Of a DNA stretch of 14,000 nucleotides, positions 6,801-14,000 are shown piece after piece. Origin of the DNA: Glandiceps talaboti (taxonomy: Eukaryota > Hemichordata > Enteropneusta > Spengelidae). The notes under the pieces were generated by a model, which saw nothing but the letters and a program-made list of their open reading frames with translations, made no database searches and was not told the origin of the DNA. The translations under genes were made by a program, and so were the position numbers. The stretch spans positions 18,790,115-18,804,114 of the forward strand of contig NC_135555.1 in assembly GCF_964340395.1 (NCBI RefSeq), in the 5' to 3' direction. Each line of letters opens with the position of its first letter. Position 1 is the first letter of the stretch.

Positions 6801-8285
6801 ATGCAAGCATTCTTCAGGCTAAAAGCTTCAAAATAGAATTTCTTTTAAAAGTAAGTGTAAGTTTATCTTTCTAGGCTAACCCAACCCAGTGTTTCTGTTA
6901 GGGTATAGTAAGCAGGTAAAATCTATCTGAGTTTCCCTGTCATTTTATCGGATTGCTCACCAAAATCATTCCATCTGTCTATTATCAGGGTTCCCCAACC
7001 TTAGCAAAAACACTGCCAACCACCACATGATAAGTCACATTGTAATTTCTGCAACCTCAAATAACTTTAGATGAACCACTGTTTGGACGATAGTTCCTCC
7101 AGTAATGTGATATTGACCAATGCTTGATTGTCAGTGTGTAGCACCTTGAATACATGGTATGCTTATCGCCATGGTTACAGCAGTGTAAATTGTCAGTGGT
7201 CTTTGTAGATGGCGACAGTACATATACACATTCTGTTTTAAAACCTTATGTGATCATGAAAGTAACTTTCCTCCAAAATATAATGGATTTATAGTTTTTT
7301 TGTCCAGAGATGAGGAAAATGTAATCTTTGCAATATTAATCATGTATTATCCAGTCTTTTAGAGTGGAATTTTAGTTTACTGTGTATGTATCTCAAATTT
7401 ATGATGGTTGCCATAGCATAGATAAGATACAGGGTATGTAAGTCCTCTAAAATGTAGGCATACAGAGAAATGAAATCATGTGATCATGTTGCAATTTTTA
7501 TCTGTGCAGTAGTAACGAATCAATGGGAAGAAACAGATCTAGGTGTACTGATCATGGTGACAAGATACAAAAAAAATTGGTTTTTAAAAAAAAATATTTT
7601 AAGACATTTGATTATATTTTATGACTGCACTGTCCCTTTGAAAATACAACCTATGTTAATTACCACATTGCTAATAGTAATACTTCTGTTTATGTGAAAG
7701 CATTCCTGTTTATTCTACCATTCACTCTATCTATGTCTATTTCAAAACACTTTAGGTCTGTCCATATCTTGATTAGAATTTGTCTTTGGTGAAATGTGCA
7801 CAATGTAGTGTTCACCTCACTCAAAGTTGATCACATTGTAATGAACGTAATACAGTGTTGACTAAAGATGTGATTGACATAGAAAAGCATAGCTTATGTC
7901 ACACTATATATACACAATATAGTGTTCACTGGACCTCATTTACAAAACTTGTCTAATTCCATGACTTGGAATGCTTTGTCACGAACAGTTGTATCTGTCA
8001 TAATGATTTTTAAACAAACAGAACAAATTTTTCCATTTTTACAGTTTTACACTGTAGCTTTTCAGATAATTGGTGATATTCAGTAAATTATAGCAAAGAG
8101 AAATATTTAGATTATAATATATGATATATACATCCATTCACATGGATGATCACAGACCATAAATTATGATTAATATATGAGAACTTATGGAATCCATCAA
8201 GTGTGAAAGCTACAAAGTTTGATCCAAAGAACTAAAGAAGTGATTTAATTAAGCACATGATCTGCTTGAGTTTTCCAAATTTAGA
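6801..8285. other. Non-coding AT-rich DNA
   Basis: I see no gene here. The short ORF at 7470-7697 runs through A-rich sequence and lacks any motif. The only structure noted is the pair of related segments at 7800-7815 and 7913-7932, plus general AT-rich runs near 8100-8180. Confidence 0.7.
7800..7932 (+). repeat. Paired copies of a TAGTGTTCAC motif
   Basis: ACAATGTAGTGTTCAC (7800-7815) recurs as ACAATATAGTGTTCAC at 7914-7929. The second copy extends to TAGTGTTCACTGG (7920-7932), identical to the 13-mer in both arms of the intron-3 inverted repeat. An 8-9 bp hairpin (CACTATAT/ATATAGTG) overlaps the second copy at 7902-7924. Confidence 0.5.
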
Positions 8286-8965
8286 TTAAAGGGAGGCACA
8301 AGCTGAGTTTAAAGGGGCACAGGCTGAGTTTAGACAGTTTTTACTTTGGTTAGTAATACAAAATACTTTACATAAAACTAATCAAGTATAGTGTTCATGT
8401 AGCTGTGACGTGTCACTTTTTACCAACCATCCAACTCATGCGTTGTTCATGTAATGACAGGGATTTCCTCAGATTTGTTGATAGGTACCAACAGTTATAT
8501 CATCAAATCTTTCATATATTATATCTAAATACCAGGATTGAGTGTGCTTTGATAAGTATAATACAATATGTAACACTTCATAGGCAACAAAAATTGCGTC
8601 CAAAAAACCGCCTAAACTCAGCCTGTAGCTCTTTGAATTTTTTTGAATAATTGTTGCTGCATAATTAAAAAGTACTTGCGGTATTCTACTTCCTGGCGCA
8701 TACTTGCTCATCAGAACTCAAACTGGGCATTAAGATGTAACTTATAAACGATCTGATGATATAATTTATTATAGCCTTATTAAAAATGTTGAGGAAATCC
8801 CTACTGTGCAGTCAACTGTTCTAACAATGACAGAAGGCAATAAGTTTAATGCCACAGAAGACATGTGGTGACATTAACATTATACTGGTATAGTTTAATC
8901 AAGGTTTGTATAAGTATTTTCACTGGAGTAAACAACTACTAAACTCAGCTTGCGCCACTTTAAGG
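8286..8965. repeat. Large imperfect palindrome (arms of about 250 nt), MITE or foldback-like
   Basis: The left arm (8308-8559) and right arm (8700-8964) pair as reverse complements along their length. Anchors are the outer GGCTGAGTTTA end at 8308-8332 against 8940-8964, AGGGATTTCCTCA at 8459-8471 against 8790-8802 (13 of 13), and TTATATCATCAAATC at 8495-8509 against 8750-8764 (14 of 15). The loop is about 140 nt. The terminal motif also occurs as an extra direct copy at 8286-8311 and as an inverted internal copy at 8612-8636. There is no transposase ORF and no clear target-site duplication. The ORFs at 8405-8650 and 8469-8711 are by-products of the repeat. Confidence 0.75.
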
Positions 8966-9897
8966 TTACTTTATAGACAGGACCTGAACATAGTCGTGGT
9001 TATACTTAGGGGACAGATAAAAAAAGGGAGACATACACACAAACAAAACATTACATTATATACTATATTAAATTGAAAAGTACAGTAGCAATAGTTAGAT
9101 TGTATTAAATGCTTAAGTGCTTCCAGTCGTAGTATGAACAAATAAAGTACTGCAACATATTGATATATTACTGAACTTGCCTAGTAAGATGCAGACATTC
9201 GTGGCACGCTATCAGCCAGTTAAGAAGCCTTAGTAGGGCTGAACAACACAATGTATCTTACAATCTATGAACTGAACTTGCCCTGATTGTATTGACATAG
9301 ATTTAGCTACAGTACTCACAACATTGCCTCAAAGTTGAATAACAGTTTACTTTGATAATAATGCTGCCAAATGGTCGTCGTGCAATTGCTGTAAATGAAT
9401 ACCGTCCATTGGATGACATCATCACCTCTAGAGATACAGAGTGATGTAAGACGCATCAAACCTTTGTTATAAAGGGGCGACAAATTTGACATTTGTTATG
9501 ATTGACATTGTCAGTAATAACGTGCACAATTGCATCCCATCTTTGATCTGACCTTAGAGACACAAACCTACTTAACTGTAACATGATAAACAATGTATTC
9601 TATGATTATGAGGCTCATGATAAATAATTTGATATAAAGTCACACACATTTAGTAGACTTAATAGATAATATGTGTATAAGTACATTGTAATAATATTCA
9701 ATGTATTGTAGTGATATACCCTACTCTCTTATATGCTCAAGGTGGGGTTTCTGACTGATTTTTGCAATAAAATGTTATTAGACCACAGTCCCTCTCCCTC
9801 TGTGATAGAGGGGATGTGATTAGACAAATTGTGATGTCCTTGATATTGAGTTGGTGTGGATGATACTGTGACAGAACCCCATGATACGTGAGTGTAA
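8966..9897. other. Non-coding AT-rich DNA
   Basis: No gene is supported. AATAAA hexamers occur at 9141-9146 and 9766-9771, too far from AGXT2 to assign to it without transcript data. No repeat structure stands out apart from general AT-richness. Confidence 0.65.
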
Positions 9898-10029
9898 GTG
9901 TGGCATACTCAGGGTATTTACATGAGTGCGTGCTGTGCTGTCTGGGCCCATACTTTCATGAGCATAGTGAGTGAAAGTGCAGCATCAAACACGGCAGGCA
10001 TGAGTGCAAATACCCCTGATTACCCACAC
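9898..10029. repeat. Compact 132-bp imperfect palindrome (MITE-like)
   Basis: Outer ends GTGTGG (9898-9903) and CCCACAC (10023-10029) pair, as do GGGTATTT at 9912-9919 with AAATACCC at 10008-10015. ACTTTCA at 9952-9958 pairs with TGAAAGT at 9972-9978. The axis is consistent near 9964, so nearly the whole segment folds into one interrupted hairpin. It has the size of a small MITE. The ORF at 9898-10089 covers it but is explained by the repeat. Confidence 0.7.
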
Positions 10030-10487
10030 TGGAACACATGTTTCACAGAGTTATTTTATTATTACATATGTTTTTATCTGAAATGGTAATTTCCATAAAA
10101 ATCGTAAAACACAATTCGTGTGTAGTGAACGATTGCGTCATCATTTGCATGGAGGTATGCAATCATGTTTTCGGTATTGTATTGCATTGCAGTGAAAAAA
10201 AACCCAGTAGTATACGCACACCAGTGCAAGTAATCACTGGTACATATGTAATAATGTAAGCATTTATACAGGTACTAGAAAAACAAACATTTATTCTACC
10301 ACACTTAGGAATGGGGGTGGTCTCAGGTCTGTGTGATACTATAATTCTATGAAACTGTCATGATATAATGCATGTAGATTGGATGGCTGAGGGATGAGTA
10401 GGTAGGTAAGTAGATAGGTACTTGCGGAAATGATATCTATTTTTTTTTTTAAATTTCTGGTCTGTCATTACACATGCGAGTGTGCAA
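10030..10487. other. Non-coding DNA between palindrome and microsatellite
   Basis: No gene is seen. A short stem GATTGC/GCAATC lies near 10131-10165, and TTGCGTCATCATTTGCAT resembles overlapping ATF- and octamer-type motifs, possibly by chance. Confidence 0.55.
10398..10420 (+). repeat. Short degenerate GTAG tetranucleotide tract
   Basis: GTAGGTAGGTAAGTAGATAGG forms a short degenerate tetranucleotide tract about 70 bp before the main microsatellite, separated by an 11-base T run (10440-10450). Confidence 0.6.
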
Positions 10488-10793
10488 ACACACACACACT
10501 CATATACATACATACGCACATGCATACATACATACATACAGACAGACACAGTTACACATACATACATAGACACATACGTATGTACATACATACATACATA
10601 CACACACGTATACGTACGTACATACATACATACATACACACATACACACACATACATACACACATATATACACACATACATACACACACATACATACATA
10701 CGTATACATACATAAATACATACATACATACATACACACATGCATACATACATACATACATACATACATACATACATACATACATACACAGAC
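10488..10793. repeat. (CATA)n / (CACA)n compound microsatellite
   Basis: About 300 bp of CATA/TACA tetranucleotides are interrupted by CACA, CGTA and GACA variants. The longest pure run is eleven CATA units at 10743-10786. The several overlapping ORFs on both strands across it (Tyr-Ile-His-Thr or Met-Tyr-Val-Cys repeats) are artefacts of a stop-free tetranucleotide repeat and are not genes. Confidence 0.97.
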
Positions 10794-11121
10794 AATTCAG
10801 CCTACTACTTAATTGACCTCTGTTTTGTTGTGCTAAAAATGACCTGACTGTGACATACATGCATTTGAAAGTCATCCAAATAAAATAACTGGTATCAGTT
10901 GTTTTCTAAAGCCTTTATACACATGCTACAATAAACTGTGAACGCCTACAACCACAGTGAAGTCACTGAAGTAAACATTTAGTTATTAGGCTGGCATTCG
11001 TCCAATCATGAAACAAATGCATACATTAGCTTCGAAAACCAGCAGGTATGACATCACCCAGTTTCAGCGATGTCACGCTATATTATGATTTGGCATTTGT
11101 CCACGTCAGTCAATACAACAA

Positions 11122-11129
11122 TCACGTGA
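11122..11129. promoter_or_regulatory. E-box palindrome TCACGTGA
   Basis: A perfect 8-bp CACGTG-type E-box of the kind bound by bHLH-zip factors (USF, MITF/TFE, MYC families). Single motifs of this length occur by chance and no promoter is identified beside it. Confidence 0.2.
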
Positions 11130-11164
11130 CGGGATATTGCGAAATCAATTAAAAAAATACATGA

Positions 11165-11208
11165 TTGATAATATAATAATTATTACATTATATTTATTAT
11201 TATATCAA
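11165..11208. repeat. AT-rich hairpin
   Basis: TTGATAATATAATAA and TTATTATATCAA form an imperfect 12-bp stem within an almost pure A/T tract (about 11155-11227). Confidence 0.55.
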
Positions 11209-12216
11209 TATTGTTATTATTAATAAGTTGAACATTCGTGAAATATAAGAAAGGGATCCTATAGGCCTACATCAAGATGAAGAGGAAATATGAGGGAGCT
11301 AGGTATATCGAGGTAATTATAGTGACGTAGTGTGAACATGATCAACCCGAGATATCTTCAGGGCTAGTGATACCAGTTACATGCAAATGCACATCCTGAC
11401 AACAATAATTTTGATACCAATATGACCCATGGCACCTAGTTGGGTTTTGATTTCCACTCGATCGAGTCGCAAAGCTCATTGACTAAGCCTTATATAGTAT
11501 GCCTGTGATGATTAAAACTCTCCGAATAAATCACAACTGAAAAGGAACTTATTTCCTTCTCTGCCTACGAAATATTCATCATTGTTGAAAGTTGATTCGG
11601 ATAATTTATACTATCATTTACTTATGTACAAAATGAAAGTTCACATAAGTGGAAAGCGCAATGGAATATATATGCATAACAAATAGCAGTATTATTTTTG
11701 CATTACATGTAATATGTTACGTGACCTGTATCTCAACTTTGGTATTTTCACTTTCTCTCTGTAAGAGGAAAGCCGTACCCGTCGTCATGACATCGACCGT
11801 TGTTTCATATTCGCTTTAACCGGCACATATATCAATGGAAACAGATAGTCCAGAGAATATTTTGGCAATGGCTTTTAATTTCTCAAATACACTCCACTAA
11901 CAGAATATTGAACAGGATTCGACAGCCGGGCCTACAAATTATAAACATTTAGAATTCTCTTGGGGCCAACTTGGAGCTGTCTATCACAGCAAATCGAGCG
12001 ATAGGTGAAAATTATTGTTTGTGCTATCCTGAGAGTGTCTAAATTTGGGGTTTGTCCACTCTCTTACTGACCTAAATATGAGACCCCACCCCACCTCTAC
12101 CCTTAATACTAACTTATTTCCTTCCAACCAACCAGTAAATGGTCGTGAAAACCATTGTGAAGGTTTTTACTATTGATAACACATGGCATCACCCCCATTC
12201 ACAGAATTACCGCATT

Positions 12217-12225
12217 TCAAGGTCA
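12217..12225 (+). promoter_or_regulatory. ERR/SF-1-type extended half-site TCAAGGTCA
   Basis: An exact match to the extended nuclear receptor half-site. The surrounding sequence gives no further support, so it may be a chance match. Confidence 0.2.
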
Positions 12226-12680
12226 CAAGAAGTTGTTTACGTCAAACTGGACACAGGTTAATAAACTTTCTGTTTGTTCCGCGTTGCTAGCTTGGTAATT
12301 TGCATATTATAATAGCGCTTTCGACCGGTTAGCTATGGTTTAAGATAATCACGTTTGGGTGACATGTGTAGTGTTTCACATGAAAAGCTCGGTTGATTGT
12401 ATTCAGAAAATCTGGTGCGTTAAAAAGGTTTGTTTTGCTCAGATTATTAGTACTGTACAAACAACAAACATGTAAACATTCCTGTCAGTTATGCTATGGC
12501 ATACAGTATTTGCACCGCCAAACGTTACTATTGGCGTAGTGTGACGAGTTTATACATACCCGATATACAATACAAGGACACACCCCAATAATTAAGCACA
12601 AACATTACTGTAAAAGCATAGTCAAAGTTCTCGCGAAGAGATGAGTACTAATCCGGAAATTGATACACCTGACGCAATTG

Positions 12681-12732
12681 TATAAAAGCGAATGTTCGAA
12701 GAGTGTATGTATCATCGATCAACTTCAGATCA
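12681..12732 (+). promoter_or_regulatory. TATA-box segment, copy 1
   Basis: TATAAAAG (12681-12688) is followed by CGAATGTTCGAAGA. TCATC lies about 31 bases downstream (12712), at the expected initiator distance, and AGATCA at 12727-12732. The same order recurs at 13213-13270. It may be a core promoter of an unseen plus-strand transcript or part of an LTR. Confidence 0.3.
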
Positions 12733-13212
12733 CCCAACGTTGATGGATTTTTTTTTTCAAATCATCGTCCTTCTACCTCCATGACCAAATTTATCAAACT
12801 TACCAGCCATTTAATTTGGCGTGTTTTTTTTTTTAAAAACACACCAAAAAACCAAACTATTAAAACGGTAACTATGAAATAACAATTACTATTGGAAATC
12901 TGCAGGAAAACAGTCACTGAAAGACGCTGTAAAATGAAAACCAGTTGAACTGCAACGTAACCTGATGACAAAACGACAGAAGGCCATATTTCCAACAGCA
13001 GAAACTTACTAATTTTACCGTGACGAATAAAATGGTGAACGGTGACGAGGCATATCATTTTCTGGTATTGAGTCAACAAACAAAATAGATTCTAGCTACA
13101 AGTTACAACGAAATAAGAACATGCACACAAACATCCTCATATCATTTGTAAATTGATCAATAAATTTACTAAGTAAAGAAAAGCTCTACACTGCCTTGTA
13201 AAGTGTATATTA
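12733..13212. other. Non-coding DNA between the two TATA segments
   Basis: Contains T-rich and A-rich runs and a 105-codon minus-strand ORF (12762-13079). Its translation is hydrophobic and of low complexity, as expected from AT-rich DNA. I find no conserved motif and do not call it a gene. Confidence 0.5.
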
Positions 13213-13270
13213 TATAAAAGTGAAGGTCGAAGACACAGTACTACTGTCATCAAGGGACGAATAAAGATCA
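13213..13270 (+). promoter_or_regulatory. TATA-box segment, copy 2, with poly(A) signal
   Basis: TATAAAAG (13213-13220) is followed by TGAAGGTCGAAGA. TCATC lies about 34 bases downstream (13247-13251), then AATAAA (13260-13265) overlapping AGATCA (13265-13270). TATA, initiator and AATAAA within 60 bp is the arrangement expected of a retrotransposon LTR. It is related to copy 1, but no LTR ends, primer-binding site or coding domain are seen. Confidence 0.3.
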
Positions 13271-13751
13271 GAAAATAAGTTTGTTGTGGCCTTGTGATGT
13301 GAGCGGGGATTACGTTGTACAGTAGTCTACATGCCAACGTGGTCTCTAAAACCACTGGATGGAGGTGTAAATCGGAATGATTCCGTACTATGAATGATCA
13401 TCTAGGGACTAAACTAGTTGTGCAGAGAACCACGAACAGAATCTGTTCATAGGCCGCACTTTATTTACATGCAATAGAGTATACCGTACGTACGTACGTA
13501 ACCTAAACCCCAACGCGTTGACAAGTTTTGTATTTTAGTTAGTGATAGCCTTAAGGTTATAGACCACGATAAAGCTAGAAAAAATTACAAAATTAACTTT
13601 TTGGGGGGAAATGACTACCAACCATTTGAGCTATCATTGTATGCAACCCAAATAAATGTAGCACTTCTCAATCTTGAGATATGGGAAGGAATAAAAACCA
13701 AAACAAATGCACATGGCTTTACAACCATTTGCACACTTTATTATAATATAA
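13271..13751. other. Non-coding DNA
   Basis: No coding region is supported. A CGTA tetranucleotide tract lies at 13485-13500. The remainder is ordinary AT-rich sequence. Confidence 0.55.
13485..13500. repeat. (CGTA)4 self-complementary microsatellite
   Basis: Four perfect CGTA units. GTAC-type repeats are self-complementary, so the tract can form a hairpin or cruciform. Confidence 0.75.
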
Positions 13752-13837
13752 CGGAAAGTGTCAAGTACTAGGCAGCTCATTAGCATACATTTGACGAAAT
13801 GTGTCAAGTACTTGGCTACTCATTTACATAAACTTGC
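13752..13837 (+). repeat. Two-copy 43-bp tandem duplication
   Basis: Copies 13752-13794 and 13795-13837 share GTGTCAAGTACT, then GGC, then CTCATT, then ACATA at the same spacing, with scattered substitutions. The plus-strand ORF at 13758-13961 runs across it and shows no conserved protein features. Confidence 0.8.
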
Positions 13838-14000
13838 TGATACAGTACAGTCTCAGACCAGTAAAAGAATTGCTATGGTCATGGGGTCTGGGGTACAGTG
13901 TACCACAAGTATGAATAACAAGAGGACGTCCTTCCAGTGTCAAAAAAGAGTTGCCCAATAATGTAATGAGCGAGCTAAAAAAATGAATAAAGAGAATGAA
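13838..14000. other. Non-coding DNA to window end
   Basis: No recognisable gene or repeat beyond the tail of the preceding duplication. Confidence 0.5.

Larger units (their letters stand above)
10794..12680. other. Non-coding intergenic DNA with scattered motifs
   Basis: No ORF with coding character occurs. AATAAA occurs at 10879-10884. The TCACGTGA E-box palindrome lies at 11122-11129, an AT-rich hairpin at 11165-11208, a TCAAGGTCA nuclear-receptor half-site at 12217-12225 and an ATTTGCAT octamer at 12298-12305. CpG appears more often after about 11750. This could be regulatory DNA for a neighbouring gene, but no transcription unit is visible. Confidence 0.55.

Noticed and set aside
8405-8711. 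Two opposed ORFs of about 80 codons
   Set aside because: They lie inside the large palindrome and do not encode related or recognisable proteins.
9141-9146. AATAAA as the AGXT2 polyadenylation signal
   Set aside because: It lies almost 3 kb after the stop, beyond the large palindrome. AT-rich DNA makes such hexamers frequent, so I did not assign it to the gene.
10488-10793. CRISPR-like array
   Set aside because: The repeat is a continuous tetranucleotide microsatellite with no unique spacers.
10358-10875. Five overlapping ORFs of 77-145 codons on both strands
   Set aside because: They are translations of the CATA/CACA microsatellite, which lacks stops in several frames. The residues cycle through four-residue patterns and have no protein features.
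12762-13079. 105-codon minus-strand ORF, longest outside the microsatellite
   Set aside because: Hydrophobic, low-complexity translation from AT-rich DNA with homopolymer runs. No motif, no splice context and no neighbour supports it.

Overview
The window is animal nuclear DNA, most likely from an invertebrate metazoan. It is AT-rich, contains one gene split by GT-AG introns of about 430 to 2,100 bp, and carries many short inverted repeats, a minisatellite and a large tetranucleotide microsatellite. Nothing is prokaryotic: there are no long ORFs, operons, ribosome binding sites or CRISPR array. The exact phylum cannot be read from this sequence.

Bases 1-6170 hold the 3' part of a plus-strand gene for alanine--glyoxylate aminotransferase 2 (AGXT2), a mitochondrial PLP-dependent class III aminotransferase. 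Six coding exons (879-1044, 1716-1775, 2251-2339, 4423-4572, 5002-5100, 6063-6170) join in phase to 223 codons and a TAG stop. They cover the catalytic core from just before the PLP-ring aspartate, through the Schiff-base lysine, to the C-terminus. The N-terminal exons (targeting peptide and first part of the large domain) lie upstream of base 1. The five introns contain repeats: partial duplications of two splice-donor junctions, an inverted repeat at 2381-2728, a CpG-richer block at about 3538-4166, a 42-48 bp minisatellite at 4610-4850, and a palindromic interspersed-repeat family copy at 5514-5693. Intron 3 also holds a 90-nt, symmetric-phase segment (3164-3253) that could be a cassette exon or a coding relic.

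Bases 6171-14000 contain no gene that I can support. They begin with the 3' UTR, whose end is uncertain. Then come AT-rich intergenic DNA, a large imperfect palindrome (about 8286-8965, arms of about 250 nt), a compact 132-bp palindrome (9898-10029), the (CATA)n microsatellite (10488-10793), an AT-rich hairpin, two similar TATA-containing segments (12681 and 13213) that look like LTR or core-promoter fragments, and a 43-bp tandem duplication (13752-13837).

I see no multi-gene system. The observations most worth checking are the candidate cassette exon, the large palindrome, the duplicated donor sites and the paired TATA segments.
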